Positions 52,425-61,797 of a stretch of DNA of 64,000 nt are shown one piece after another. The stretch is from positions 124,001-188,000 of the forward strand of contig NZ_JAAXPG010000003.1 of NCBI RefSeq assembly GCF_012396365.1, written 5' to 3'. Made by a program: the position numbers and the translations under genes. The number at the start of each line of letters is the position of its first letter. The stretch's first letter is position 1. The DNA is from Nocardiopsis alborubida (GTDB lineage: Bacteria; Actinomycetota; Actinomycetes; Streptosporangiales; Streptosporangiaceae). Below the pieces are notes generated by a model. It did not search any database and was not told the DNA's origin. It saw only the letters and a list, made by a program, of their open reading frames with translations.

Positions 52425-52881
52425 GGATTCAAGGTAGGCCGGTCCCCCGGTGAGGGCCTTTCGCCCCCCCTCTGGCGGCGTCCGCGCGGTGGTCGCGCTG
52501 GTCAGGAGGGCGGTCCATCCGGCTGCGGGGAGGGAGAGGGTCCGCCGCGCCGGGGTTCTGCGTGTCGCGCGGCTCCACGCGCTCCGACGAAGGCGCCCGG
52601 CCTGTGGCATCCGTGCCGGTTCGGGATCCTCGCCAGGGCGGTAACCGGAAGAACGGCACGGGTGTCCGCGTGGATTCGGCGACCTCCATTCGAACACCCA
52701 CGACAGCGTGCGCGGGGACCACGGAACCGGGCGTTCCGTGGTCCTCACGGGGTCCTGAACCGCGATGGTCTTGTACTGATGGCCGATGCCGGCGCTCGAA
52801 CCCCGCTACAGGCACAAGACCACGGCGGGGAAGCGGGCCACGGTACGGGGAGCGGGGCGGTGGACCTCTCCGGCCAGCGCG
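52425..52881. other. Intergenic region containing palindromic copy C
   Basis: This 457-base region lies between the GntR stop and the methyltransferase start, both on the minus strand. It contains palindromic copy C at 52767-52821, about 60 bases after the GntR stop, and the methyltransferase promoter at its low end. No gene is seen. Confidence 0.5.
52767..52821. repeat. Intergenic palindromic element, copy C (reverse orientation)
   Basis: The outer arms GGTCTTGT/ACAAGACC are perfect over eight bases, with weaker pairing inside. Read on the minus strand it matches copy B through GGTTCGAGCGCCG and copy A in the arms. Relative to copy A the second base pair is G-C instead of A-T. It follows the end of the GntR gene. 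Confidence 0.8.
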
Positions 52882-53592
52882 TCAGCCCCGCTGCCGTTCC
52901 ATGGCGGTGAACGCGGTGACCAGCTGGTTCTCGGAGGTCTCCAGGTAGGTCGTCAGCTCGTCCGCCGCCCCGTCCGCGTCCCCCGAGGCCAACAGGGTGT
53001 GGATCCTCCGGTTCCAGTCCAGGTACGGAACGTGGAACTCGCGGGGAGCGTCCATCACGTGGAACACCAGCCGGGTCTCGGCCAGCACCTGGCTCATGAA
53101 CTCGTTCACCCGCGCGCTCCCGGCCAGCCCGGCCACGGCCTGGTGGAAGCGCATGTTCGCCGTCCCCATCCGCCACCAGTCCTCGCGTCCGCGTGCGGCC
53201 TCGCCCTCGTCCACGGCCGCCCCGACCAGCCGCACCGCCTCCTCGTCCGAGTCCACCGCGCCCCGTAGCGCGGGAAGCTCCAGGGACCGGCGCGCTTTGA
53301 ACAGGTCGCGGACGTCCTCGCTGGTCGGCAGGCCGACGAACACGCCCCGGTGCATCTGGTGCACCAGCAGCCGCTCACGCACCAGCAGCCGGAACGCCTC
53401 GCGCAGGGTGTTGCGGGAGACCCCGAGTTCCTCGCACAGCCGTTCCTCCGACATGCGCTGTCCCGGCGGGTACACGCCGTCGATGAGGGACTCGCGGAGC
53501 AGCTCCGCGACCCGCTCGGCCTGCGTCGGCAGCGGAGGGAGGAGGCGCGTGCGGCCGCTGGGCCGGTCGGTGCGGGCGTCCGTGGCCGTCAC
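52882..53592 (-). CDS. GntR-family (FadR-type) transcriptional regulator
   Basis: This 236-residue regulator has an N-terminal winged helix (RVAELLRESLIDGVYPPGQRMSEERLCEELGVSRNTLREAFRLL). An FCD-type helical effector domain follows (DLFKARRSLELPALR, MRFHQAVAGLAGS and a final His/Asn set for metal or ligand). The GTG at 53592 has AAGGAG six bases upstream. It diverges from the NRAMP-pxpABC-DUF1445 operon and is the likely repressor, responding to 5-oxoproline or a related acid. In Bacillus the matching locus has its own regulator KipR of a different family. Confidence 0.9.
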   Translation of the reverse strand: MTATDARTDRPSGRTRLLPPLPTQAERVAELLRESLIDGVYPPGQRMSEERLCEELGVSRNTLREAFRLLVRERLLVHQMHRGVFVGLPTSEDVRDLFKARRSLELPALRGAVDSDEEAVRLVGAAVDEGEAARGREDWWRMGTANMRFHQAVAGLAGSARVNEFMSQVLAETRLVFHVMDAPREFHVPYLDWNRRIHTLLASGDADGAADELTTYLETSENQLVTAFTAMERQRG

Positions 53593-53937
53593 AGTTGCTC
53601 CTTAAGGGGGCTGGCGTCTGTTACTTCATTGTCACCGACGCGGAGCACTCCCGGGGGAGCGGGGAGCCGGTAGAAGTCGGTTCATCGGATCAGTGCGCCG
53701 CGGCGCGGCCCCCACGCGGCCCCCGCCCACGCGTCCTCGGCACCCCTTCCAGAGGTTCCTTCAGCGGCCCTCCGAGCAGGGTGGGGCGAGGAAACACTCC
53801 TGCAACACAGGTGACCTGGGTTTTTTGCATACCGCCTCTTTACCCGTCTCGTTGGATTGAAGTATCGTTCAACAATCCAACGATGGCGCGGTCGGTTATC
53901 GCGTCACCGACCCACATCGGACCCCTTGGAGCGACCC
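53593..53937. promoter_or_regulatory. Divergent promoter region of GntR and the 5-oxoproline operon
   Basis: This 345-base region has no gene. The stretch 53810-53890 is unusually AT-rich and includes a nested palindrome at 53850-53882. TTGGAG (53925-53930) is the ribosome binding site of the transporter. Confidence 0.55.
53850..53882. promoter_or_regulatory. Nested palindrome, candidate GntR operator
   Basis: Outer arms CGTTGGATTG (53850-53859) and CAATCCAACG (53873-53882) are perfect. Inside lies TTGAA-GTATCG-TTCAA (53857-53872). The site ends 55 bases before the operon start and faces the divergent GntR gene, a fitting place for an operator. Confidence 0.6.
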
Positions 53938-55188
53938 ATGGGTGACACACCCCCCGCACCCCCGAAGGTGCGCCCCCGTGTCGGGCGGATCGCGATCAGC
54001 AGCAGCCTGCTCGGTGCGATGTTCCTCATGGCCACCAGTGCCATCGGCCCCGGCTTCATCACCCAGACCACGACGTTCACCGCCGAGTTGGGCGCGACCT
54101 TCGCGGTCGCGATCCTCATCTCGATCCTGGTCGACATCGCGGTCCAGCTGAACATCTGGCGGGTCATCGGCGTCGCCAACATCCGCGCACAGGACCTGGC
54201 CAACAAGGTCGTTCCCGGCGCGGGCTACCTGCTGGCCGCGCTCATCGTCTTCGGCGGCCTCGTCTTCAACGTCGGCAACCTGGCGGGCACCGGCCTGGGC
54301 CTGAACGCCATGACCGGGTTCGACACCCAGCTCGGCGCCGTCCTGTCCGCGGTGCTGGCCGTGGTCATCCTGGGCGTCAAGAAGCTGGGCGTGGCCCTGG
54401 ACCGCATCCTGGTCGTGCTGGGCCTGGCCATGATCGTGCTGACCGTCTACGTGGCCTTCGTGTCCCAGCCCCCGGTCGGCGAGGCCCTGCGCCAGGCCGT
54501 CCTGCCCGAGCGGTTCGGCGCGGACGTCTTCCTGGCCACCGTCACCATCATCGGCGGCACCGTCGGCGGCTACATCACCTACGCGGGCGTGCACCGCCTC
54601 GTCGAGACCGGCCAGGGCGGGCGCGAGAACGTCCGCGCCATCACGCAGACCTCCGTGACCGGCATCATCGTCACCGGCGTCATGCGCGTGGTCCTGTTCC
54701 TGGCCATCCTCGGCGTCGTCGCGGGCGGCGCCGACATCCTGGCGTCCGCCAACCCCTCCGCCGAGGCCTTCCGCCAGGCCGCGGGCGAGACCGGCGCGCG
54801 CCTGTTCGGCGTGATCCTGTGGGCCGCGGCGGTCAGCTCCGTCATCGGCGCCTCCTACACCTCGATCTCCTTCGTCACGACCTTCCACCCGTGGCTGGAG
54901 AAGCGCCGAGGCCTCCTGGTCACCGTCTTCATCGGCCTCTCGCTGGCGATCCTGCTGCTGTCCGGGCAGGCCCCGAACACGCTGCTGATCCTGGCCGGGG
55001 CCCTCAACGGCGTGATCCTGCCGGTCGGCCTCGGCATCCTGCTGTGGGTCGCGGCCCGCCGCTCCGGCGACCTCCTGGGCGGGTACCGCTACCCGCGCTG
55101 GCTGATCGTCATCGGCGTCGCCGCCTGGGCGCTCACCGCGTACATGGCCATCGGCTCCCTGGGCGGCATCGCCGCCCTCTGGCAGTAG
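53938..55188 (+). CDS. NRAMP-related transporter of the 5-oxoproline operon
   Basis: This 416-residue integral membrane protein has 11 or so helices and NRAMP architecture. Where true Mn/Fe transporters have DPGN in helix 1, it has SAIGPGFITQ, and the helix 6 MPH-type metal motif is also missing (GGTVGGYITYAGVH). It is therefore unlikely to move Mn2+. The neighbours pxpA, pxpB, pxpC and DUF1445 repeat the Bacillus ycsF-ycsG-ycsI-kip set, in which YcsG is such a protein. Uptake of 5-oxoproline or a related acid is the natural inference. The ATG at 53938 follows TTGGAG. Confidence 0.85.
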   Translation: MGDTPPAPPKVRPRVGRIAISSSLLGAMFLMATSAIGPGFITQTTTFTAELGATFAVAILISILVDIAVQLNIWRVIGVANIRAQDLANKVVPGAGYLLAALIVFGGLVFNVGNLAGTGLGLNAMTGFDTQLGAVLSAVLAVVILGVKKLGVALDRILVVLGLAMIVLTVYVAFVSQPPVGEALRQAVLPERFGADVFLATVTIIGGTVGGYITYAGVHRLVETGQGGRENVRAITQTSVTGIIVTGVMRVVLFLAILGVVAGGADILASANPSAEAFRQAAGETGARLFGVILWAAAVSSVIGASYTSISFVTTFHPWLEKRRGLLVTVFIGLSLAILLLSGQAPNTLLILAGALNGVILPVGLGILLWVAARRSGDLLGGYRYPRWLIVIGVAAWALTAYMAIGSLGGIAALWQ

Positions 55189-55302
55189 CCCGCCGGACGC
55201 GCGCCCTTCCGCCGTCCCCCGTCCCCGCCCCGCCCGGACCGCCACCCGGGCGGGGTAGGTATCCCCGCAAGGGGCAACACGAGAGAACGAGGAGCACCGA
55301 CG

Positions 55303-56070
55303 TTGCGCATCGACCTCAACTCCGACCTCGGCGAGAGCTTCGGCCGCTGGGAGCTCGGTGACGACAAGGCCCTGCTGTCCATCGTCACCAGTGCCAACGT
55401 CGCCTGCGGCTTCCACGCCGGTGACCCGTCCGTGCTGCGACGCACCACGCTCGACGCCGCGGTCGGCGGAGTGGCCGTCGGCGCGCACGTGGGCTACCGC
55501 GACCTGGCCGGGTTCGGCCGCCGCTTCCTCGACGTGCCGCCCGCCGAGCTGACCGACGAGGTGGTCTACCAGATGGGCGCGCTGTCGGCGTTCACCCGCC
55601 TGGCCGGGGACCGCGTCCGCTACGTCAAGCCGCACGGCGCCCTCTACAACACGATCGTGCACCACGAGAGGCAGGCCGCCGCGGTCGTCGCCGCGGTGCG
55701 CGAGTTCGACCCCGCCATGCCCGTGCTGGGCCTGCCCGGATCGCGGTTCCTGCGCCTGGCCGAGGAGGCCGGGCTGCCCACCCACCGCGAGGCCTTCGCC
55801 GACCGCGCCTACACCCCGGAGGGCACGCTGGTCTCGCGCCGCGAGCCCGGCGCCGTCCTGCACGACCCGGCCGCCATCGCCGAGCGCTGCCTGCGCATCG
55901 CCCGCGGCGAGCCGGTCGAGGCCGTCGACGGCACCCCGATCGTCATCGAGGCCGACTCCCTGTGCGTGCACGGCGACAGCCCCGGCGCGGTGGACATCGC
56001 CCGGGCCGTGGCCGACCGGCTGCGCGCCGAGGGCGTCACCCTCGCGCCGTTCACCGGGGAGGCCGCGTGA
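55303..56070 (+). CDS. pxpA: 5-oxoprolinase subunit A
   Basis: This 255-residue LamB/YcsF protein has [18 protein letters not shown] at the N terminus, [32 protein letters not shown] and [10 protein letters not shown], all hallmark segments. PxpA with PxpB and PxpC forms the ATP-dependent prokaryotic 5-oxoprolinase that opens 5-oxoproline to glutamate. The start is a TTG behind GAGGAGCACC. The three subunit genes follow in order, which makes the call firm. Confidence 0.95.
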   Translation: MRIDLNSDLGESFGRWELGDDKALLSIVTSANVACGFHAGDPSVLRRTTLDAAVGGVAVGAHVGYRDLAGFGRRFLDVPPAELTDEVVYQMGALSAFTRLAGDRVRYVKPHGALYNTIVHHERQAAAVVAAVREFDPAMPVLGLPGSRFLRLAEEAGLPTHREAFADRAYTPEGTLVSRREPGAVLHDPAAIAERCLRIARGEPVEAVDGTPIVIEADSLCVHGDSPGAVDIARAVADRLRAEGVTLAPFTGEAA

Positions 56071-56116
56071 TCCCTGCCGGGAGGAGGGGACTCCCCGTCC
56101 CCGCCGAGGAGGCGCC

Positions 56117-56734
56117 GTGCGTGTCCTGACGTGCGCGGACACCGGTGTCCTCGTGGAGGTCGCCGACCTCGCCGAGGTGATCGCGCTGCGCGCCGCGCTC
56201 CGGGCGCGGCCGGTCCCCGGGGTCACCGACGTCGTCCCGGCCGCCCGCACGCTGCTGCTGCGGATCGAACCCGGCACCGATCCCGACGGGGTCGCCGCCG
56301 CGGTCAGCGGGCTGCCGCTGACCCCCGGGGCCGGGCCGGGCTCCGGCGACACCGTCACCATCCCGGTGTTCTACGACGGCGAGGACCTCGACGACGTCGC
56401 CGAGCTGACCGGCCTGACCCGGCGCGGGGTGGTCGAGGCGCACACCAACGCCACCTGGACGGTCGCGTTCTGCGGCTTCGCGCCCGGGTTCGGCTACATG
56501 GTCGGCGACGACCCGCGCCTGCACGTGCCCCGGCGCGGTGAGGCGCGCACCCGCGTGCCCGCCGGTTCGGTGGCCCTGGCGGGGGAGTTCGCGGGGGTGT
56601 ACCCGCGCAGCTCTCCCGGGGGGTGGCAGCTGCTGGGCCGTACCGAGGCCCCGATCTGGGACCTGGACCGACAACCGCCCGGCCTGCTGCGGCCGGGTGT
56701 GCGCGTGCGCTTCACCGACGCGGAGGCCTCATGA
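56117..56734 (+). CDS. pxpB: 5-oxoprolinase subunit B (KipI family)
   Basis: This 205-residue KipI/PxpB protein has an N-terminal beta-rich domain and the conserved [39 protein letters not shown] and [31 protein letters not shown] follow; these line the active site of the cyclophilin-like fold. It pairs with PxpC. The GTG start has GAGGAGGCGCC upstream, and its stop overlaps the pxpC start (ATGA). Confidence 0.95.
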   Translation: MRVLTCADTGVLVEVADLAEVIALRAALRARPVPGVTDVVPAARTLLLRIEPGTDPDGVAAAVSGLPLTPGAGPGSGDTVTIPVFYDGEDLDDVAELTGLTRRGVVEAHTNATWTVAFCGFAPGFGYMVGDDPRLHVPRRGEARTRVPAGSVALAGEFAGVYPRSSPGGWQLLGRTEAPIWDLDRQPPGLLRPGVRVRFTDAEAS

Positions 56735-57792
56735 GTACGCGTGCCGGACGGGCCCGGACGGGGCCGGCCCGGGAACGGGAGCCGGAACGGGAACGGGGAA
56801 GGAGCGCGGTGGCGGGTCGGGGAACGGCGTCGGAGCCGGGGAAGGGGAGCGCGGCGCACGCTCCGGCCTCCGGGAGGGGGCGTTCGGCCCTGGAGGTCGT
56901 GGCCACCGGACCCATGACCACGGTCCAGGACGCGGGCCGCTTCGGCCACGCCGACCTGGGCGTGGGCCGCTCCGGCGCGGCCGACGCCGACTCCTACGCC
57001 CTGGCCAACCGCCTGCTCGCCAACCCCCCGGGATCCGCCGTCCTGGAGGTCACCCTGGGCGGGCTGCGCGTGCGGGCCCGCGGGCCGGTGACCGTCGCCG
57101 TCACCGGGGCCGAGGCCCCGCTGCGGGTGGACGGGCGGGGCGCCGCCGTCAACACGGTGCTGCACCTGCCCGACGGGGCGGAGTTGGCCATGGGCGTGCC
57201 CGACCGCGGACTCCGCTCCTACCTGGGCGTCCGCGGCGGGGTGGACGTCCCGCCGGTCCTGGGCTCGCGCAGCACCGACGTCCTGGCCGGCCTGGGACCC
57301 GAGCCGCCCGTGTCCGGGGCGCTGCTCCCGGTCGGTCCCGCGCCCGCGGACCTCCCGAACGTGGACCACGCCCCCGCTCCGCCCGTCGGCGGTTCCGAGG
57401 AGGTCCTGCGGGTGGTCCTCGGCCCGCGCGAGGACTGGTTCACCGACGAGGCCGTCCGGACACTGCTGTCGTCCGCGTACGAGGTCACCCCGCGCAGCGA
57501 CAGGGTCGGCGCCCGCCTGTCCGGCCCCGTCCTGGAACGCGCCCGCTCCGGCGAACTGCCCAGCGAGGGCATGGTCGCGGGGTCGCTCCAGGTGCCGCCG
57601 GGAGGAGAGCCCGTGCTGTTCCTGGCCGACCACCCCGTGACCGGCGGCTACCCGGTGGTGGCCGTCGTGTGTTCGGCGGACCTGCCCAGGGCCGCCCAGG
57701 CGCGCCCCGGGACCCGCCTGCGCTTCACCCTCTCGGCAGCCGCGGGAACACCGCCGGTCCGCCCCACCCGGAACGAAAGGCAGAACCGATGA
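56731..57792 (+). CDS. pxpC: 5-oxoprolinase subunit C (KipA family)
   Basis: This 353-residue biotin-dependent-carboxylase-like KipA/PxpC protein has [26 protein letters not shown], then [40 protein letters not shown] and [17 protein letters not shown]. The first 50 residues are an Arg/Gly/Glu-rich extension not expected in the family, so the true start could be later, but the ATGA overlap with pxpB favours the start used here. Its stop again overlaps the next start (ATGA), so the operon is tightly coupled. Confidence 0.93.
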   Translation: MSTRAGRARTGPAREREPERERGRSAVAGRGTASEPGKGSAAHAPASGRGRSALEVVATGPMTTVQDAGRFGHADLGVGRSGAADADSYALANRLLANPPGSAVLEVTLGGLRVRARGPVTVAVTGAEAPLRVDGRGAAVNTVLHLPDGAELAMGVPDRGLRSYLGVRGGVDVPPVLGSRSTDVLAGLGPEPPVSGALLPVGPAPADLPNVDHAPAPPVGGSEEVLRVVLGPREDWFTDEAVRTLLSSAYEVTPRSDRVGARLSGPVLERARSGELPSEGMVAGSLQVPPGGEPVLFLADHPVTGGYPVVAVVCSADLPRAAQARPGTRLRFTLSAAAGTPPVRPTRNERQNR

Positions 57793-58571
57793 CCTCTCCG
57801 GCCGACCTCTCCCCGTCCCAGGCCCGAGCGCTGTTCCGCGACGGCCTGCGCGTTCCGACCTCCGGCTACAGCGCGGGCTACGCGCAGGCCAACCTCATCG
57901 CGCTGCCCCGCGAGGCGGCCTTCGACTTCCTGCTGTTCGCCCAGCGCAACCCCAAGTCCTGCCCGGTCCTGGACGTCACCGAGCCGGGCCAGGTGAGCGC
58001 CTCCGTCCTCGACGGCGACCTGCGCACGGACCTGCCCGCCTACCGGGTCTACCGCGACGGGAGGATGGTCGAGGAGCGCACCGACGTCACCGACCTGTGG
58101 CGCGACGACCTGGTGGCCTTCCTCATCGGGTGCAGCTTCACCTTCGAGACGCCCCTGCTGGAGGCCGGTGTGCCGGTCCGCCACATCGAGGCGGGCAGCA
58201 ACGTGGCCATGTACGCCACCAACCGGCCGTGCCGCCCCGCGGGCCGGTTCAGCGGTCCGCTCGTGGTCTCCATGCGGCCGATCCCCGCCGACAGGGTGGC
58301 CGACGCGGTGCGCATCACCTCGCGCTACCCGGCGGTCCACGGAGCCCCGGTGCACGTGGGCGACCCCGCCGCGCTGGGCATCGAGGACCTGGACCGGCCC
58401 GACTACGGCGACGCGGTGGAGGTGCGCCCCGGCGAGGTCCCGGTCTTCTGGGCGTGCGGTGTCACCCCGCAGGCGGCGGTGACCGCCTCCGCCCCGGAGT
58501 TCGCCATCGGGCACGCCCCCGGACACATGGCCATCACCGACGTGCGCGACTCCTCGTACCAGGTGCCCTGA
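57789..58571 (+). CDS. DUF1445/YcsI-type putative hydro-lyase
   Basis: This 260-residue protein of the DUF1445 family (relatives include the mitochondrial D-glutamate cyclase) has the typical [64 protein letters not shown] and [12 protein letters not shown] are further family segments. The last gene of the pxp operon, it may convert D-glutamate to 5-oxo-D-proline or racemise products so that 5-oxoproline and glutamate pools connect. That role is inferred from the family and the neighbours. Confidence 0.9.
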   Translation: MTSPADLSPSQARALFRDGLRVPTSGYSAGYAQANLIALPREAAFDFLLFAQRNPKSCPVLDVTEPGQVSASVLDGDLRTDLPAYRVYRDGRMVEERTDVTDLWRDDLVAFLIGCSFTFETPLLEAGVPVRHIEAGSNVAMYATNRPCRPAGRFSGPLVVSMRPIPADRVADAVRITSRYPAVHGAPVHVGDPAALGIEDLDRPDYGDAVEVRPGEVPVFWACGVTPQAAVTASAPEFAIGHAPGHMAITDVRDSSYQVP

Positions 58572-58644
58572 CGTTTGTCGCCGAATCCCCGGGGGTAGTC
58601 GCGGGCCCAGGGCCGAGCGACCACGACGAACGAAGGGAAACGCT

Positions 58645-59130
58645 GTGAACAGCCGCGAGCAGCTGATTGCCTGGCTCAACGACGCCTACTCGATGGAGAA
58701 GTCCCTCGAGGAGACGCTGGAGAGCCACGCCAAGGACGCGGAGAAGGACCCCGAGGTCCACGCCCGCATCACGCGGCACATCGAGGAGACGCGCGAGCAG
58801 GCCGAGACGGTCAGGGGATGTATCGAGTCCCTGGGCGGCAGCGTGTCCAAGGTCAAGAGCGCCCTGGCCGGGATGATGGGTTCCGTGCAGGGCATCGCGA
58901 ACAGGCCCGCGGGCGACACCATGGTCAAGAACGCCCTCTCCGACTACGCCGCCGAGCACTTCGAGATCGCCTCCTACCGGGCGCTGATCGAGGGCGCCCG
59001 CGCGCTCGGCGAGGAGCAGATCGCCCTCAAGCTGACCGCCATCCTCCACCAGGAGGAGGACATGGCCCGCTTCCTGGAGCAGAAGCTCCCGGGCGCGGTG
59101 CGCACCGCGCTGGCCGACGCCGAGCGCTAG
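58645..59130 (+). CDS. Ferritin-like DUF892 (YciE-type) protein
   Basis: This 161-residue four-helix ferritin-like protein has helices LIAWLNDAYSMEKSLEETLESHAKDA, ITRHIEETREQAETVRGCIESLGG, YAAEHFEIASYRALIEGARALG and LTAILHQEEDMARFLEQKLP. Conserved Glu and His residues fit a di-iron site. DUF892 proteins are linked to stress responses in many bacteria, with no agreed activity. The GTG start follows AAGGGAAACGCT. It is 74 bases downstream of the pxp operon but probably separate. A terminator follows. Confidence 0.88.
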   Translation: MNSREQLIAWLNDAYSMEKSLEETLESHAKDAEKDPEVHARITRHIEETREQAETVRGCIESLGGSVSKVKSALAGMMGSVQGIANRPAGDTMVKNALSDYAAEHFEIASYRALIEGARALGEEQIALKLTAILHQEEDMARFLEQKLPGAVRTALADAER

Positions 59131-59167
59131 CCGCGTCGCGGCCGACGCCCCGCGCGACGGCACCCGT

Positions 59168-59200
59168 ACGCCCCGGAGAGGCAGTGCCTCCCCGGGGCGT
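59168..59200. terminator. Bidirectional terminator between DUF892 and VWA genes
   Basis: Arms 59168-59183 and 59185-59200 pair at all but one position (ACGCCCCGG...CCGGGGCGT). It lies between converging genes. Confidence 0.7.
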
Positions 59201-59278
59201 CCGCCTGTCGGGCGCCGCCCCGGTCGCGGCCGCCGCCGCGCACAACATCCTGGTCAGGGCGCTCCGCCCGGAGCCGCC

Positions 59279-60787
59279 TCAGGACTCCCGCGGGGGCGCG
59301 TCCCGGTCGGGGGCGGGGCGTCCGCCGTCGGTCTGCTGACCCCGGATGAGGCGCCCGCGGCCACCGCGACCGGAGCCCTGACCGGAATCGCGGTCCCCGT
59401 CCCGGTCCGCGCGTCCACCGTCTCCGGACCGGTCCCCGTCCTCCCCGGTCCGGTTCCCGGCCCCGTCGGCCCGGTGTCGGCCGTCCTGCGCGGCTCCCGG
59501 CCGCTGACGTCCGCTCTTGCGCGAGTAACCCGACTGGCTCGCGTACAGCGACTTGGAGACCCGGGAGGCGTCGCCGGTCCGGGCCATCCCCGCCATATGC
59601 CGCAGCTCCTCCATCTGCGCGCGCACCTCCGGGGGCGGAGCCGCCGCCCGCGCCCCGTACGGGGCGGCACCGGCGGGCGCCACCGGCGGCATGTGGTCGG
59701 CCAGGTCCGTCCGCGCGTCCTCCAGCAGGCCCGCGGCGCCGGAGCGGTCGCCCCGTCGCATGGCCTCGCTGGCCTTCCTCTTGGCGGTCTGCGCCCGCTG
59801 CAGGACCTCCTCGGCGCGCACCTCCGGCCGGGGCACCCGCTCTTCGGCCGCGTCCTCCGCGACCACGCCGAGTTCGACGGGCAGGGACACGGTGCGGCTG
59901 GCCAGCGTGACCGGGTCGGCGTAGGTGACCTCCAGCGTGGTGACGGCGCCCGGCGCGGACAACCCGGAGACCTCCAGGCGCAGCAGCAGGCGGCGCCGCT
60001 CCCCGGAGTGGAAGTCGCCCAGTTCGACCACCACCGACCCGTCCGCGAGCTGGTGGGAGGGCATCTCGCCCACCACGGACACGGCGCGCAGGAGCGGGCC
60101 GGGCGGAACCCGCAGCGACACGGCCTGCGCGGTCTTGGCCAGCAGGTACTCGGCCTCCTGGGAGATGAGGCCGCCCGCGGTGTCGGGGTCCTCGGCGAAC
60201 AGGGCGCTGCCCGCGCCGCCGTCGGCCACCGCGCCGAGCAGTGCCTCGTCGTAGCCCAGGCCGTACCCCAGGGTCGTGGTGGTCACCCCGTGGGAGTAGG
60301 CGTCGGCCGCCACCTGCCGGAGCAGGTCGTGGTCGGTGACGCCCTGGTTGGCGTGTCCGTCGGAGATCAGCAGCAGGGTGGCGCCCCGGTCGGCTCCGGC
60401 GCGGCGGGCCTCCTGTACGCCGCGCATCAGCCCGCTGGACAGGTCGGTGCCACCCGATGCGTGCAGCCCGGAGATCAGGCGGCGCACCCGCGCCTTGTCC
60501 TCCAGCGGTCCGCAGGGCACCTCGACGCGGGCCTGGCTGTTGAAGGACACGAGCCCGAAGTTGTCGGAGGGGGCGAGCCGCTCCACCAGCGAGAGCAGGG
60601 CGCGCACCGCGCCGTCCAGGCGCCCTCCGCCCATGGACCCGCTGCGGTCCAGCACGACCTGGAGGGTGGCGGGCGGCCGCTCGGTGTCCTCCTCGCGTTC
60701 GGGGGCGGTGATGTCGACCAGGGCGGACACGGCGTCGTCGGTGTCCCGGGGGACGGTGTCGAAGTCCAACAGCGCTGACAGGTGCAT
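59279..60787 (-). CDS. VWA-domain protein with low-complexity tail
   Basis: This 502-residue cytoplasmic protein has a von Willebrand A domain with a complete MIDAS (DRSGSMGGG at 47-55, then ASGGTDLSSGL and LLISDGHAN). A beta-rich domain that follows (about 200-310) is like those of the inter-alpha-inhibitor or metal-binding VWA group. The region from 320 to 420 is helical. The last 80 residues are Gly, Arg and Asp repeats of no structure. Bacterial VWA proteins of this type often act with kinases or AAA ATPases, but none is adjacent. The ATG at 60787 is the only sensible start. Confidence 0.85.
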   Translation of the reverse strand: MHLSALLDFDTVPRDTDDAVSALVDITAPEREEDTERPPATLQVVLDRSGSMGGGRLDGAVRALLSLVERLAPSDNFGLVSFNSQARVEVPCGPLEDKARVRRLISGLHASGGTDLSSGLMRGVQEARRAGADRGATLLLISDGHANQGVTDHDLLRQVAADAYSHGVTTTTLGYGLGYDEALLGAVADGGAGSALFAEDPDTAGGLISQEAEYLLAKTAQAVSLRVPPGPLLRAVSVVGEMPSHQLADGSVVVELGDFHSGERRRLLLRLEVSGLSAPGAVTTLEVTYADPVTLASRTVSLPVELGVVAEDAAEERVPRPEVRAEEVLQRAQTAKRKASEAMRRGDRSGAAGLLEDARTDLADHMPPVAPAGAAPYGARAAAPPPEVRAQMEELRHMAGMARTGDASRVSKSLYASQSGYSRKSGRQRPGAAQDGRHRADGAGNRTGEDGDRSGDGGRADRDGDRDSGQGSGRGGRGRLIRGQQTDGGRPAPDRDAPPRES

Positions 60788-60925
60788 GCGGTCTCCGGGG
60801 GGTCGGGGGCGTGGCCTCCCAGCCTAGGAAGCGACACCGACGTTCGCGCGGTCCGGAGCGGCCGGATCGGGCCACTCCGGACCGCGCCCCGGGACGCGCG
60901 CTTCGGCACGGGTCCGGGCGGGGCC

Positions 60926-61534
60926 TCAGACCCGGCGCAGGCCCAGGCGGTGCAGCTCCAACGCGGCCAGCGCCTCCACGGTTCCCCGGTCGCCGGAGTG
61001 CCAGGCGCCCGCCGGGTCCTCGTGCGTACCGGCCAGCCGGGACGGGGAAGCCGAGGTCAGGGCGCGCAGGGCCAGCAGCCGGGACCGCGCCTCGGGCGCG
61101 AGCCCGCGCAGCCGCTTGGCGGCGCTGGCGCGGCGCACCCACCGGGCGCGCATGGGCAACCAGGTGGAGGCGAGCAGCAGCAGCGGAAGCACGGCGGTCA
61201 GCAGCGGCAGGGCCGTCGCGAGCGAGGCCACCGTCTCCTGGAAGGAGACCCCGGCTGCGGTGAGGGACCCACCGGTCTCGCTCATGTCGGTGAACGGTGT
61301 GGCCAGGGCCTCCCCGGCCAGGGGCACCCGCCGGGCCTGTTCGGCCGCGGCTTCCATGTGCTCACTGAAGCCCTCGCCCGTGCTCACCATGAGTTCGCCG
61401 GGGCGGTTGAGGGCCATGAGGGTCTCGCGCAGCGACAGCGCCGCGCTGACCCACGCGTACGCCCAGACGGCGGCGAGCAGGTCGGAGGCGAACTGGAGGA
61501 ACGCGCGCACGGGGTACTCGGCGTAGAGCTTCAC
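60926..61534 (-). CDS. Membrane protein of unknown function
   Basis: This 202-residue protein has one hydrophobic stretch near residues 12-35 and a strong one at about 105-125 (LATALPLLTAVLPLLLLASTWL). It has a long amphipathic segment between them and a basic helical C-terminal domain. It may sit with its middle part outside. The GTG start has GGGAGG five bases upstream, so it is surely translated. It precedes the VWA-protein gene on the same strand by 138 bases and may work with it. I cannot name the family. Confidence 0.75.
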   Translation of the reverse strand: MKLYAEYPVRAFLQFASDLLAAVWAYAWVSAALSLRETLMALNRPGELMVSTGEGFSEHMEAAAEQARRVPLAGEALATPFTDMSETGGSLTAAGVSFQETVASLATALPLLTAVLPLLLLASTWLPMRARWVRRASAAKRLRGLAPEARSRLLALRALTSASPSRLAGTHEDPAGAWHSGDRGTVEALAALELHRLGLRRV

Positions 61535-61797
61535 GGGGCCTCCCGGGGGGGTGGGGGTGGGCGTGGGCGAAGACCCACGGTTCCCCGTTACCCGTTCCGG
61601 GCCCCCTCACGCCGCGGACCGCGCCGCCACGGGCGGTCCCGCGCCCGTGGCCCGCTCTCCCCGCGCTCCGTCCCGCGCCCCGGTGCTGGCCGGAACCGCT
61701 CCGGACGCGCACCGCACCGACCACCCCGGCGGGGCCGTCCCCGTCGGGGAGCCCGCCGCCCGAGGCGCCGGCCGGGGCCCCCGGACCCCGGGCAGGT

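Noticed and set aside
53820..53830. T-run as a terminator in the GntR-transporter gap
   Set aside because: The run of T is not preceded by a stem and lies in a divergent promoter region.
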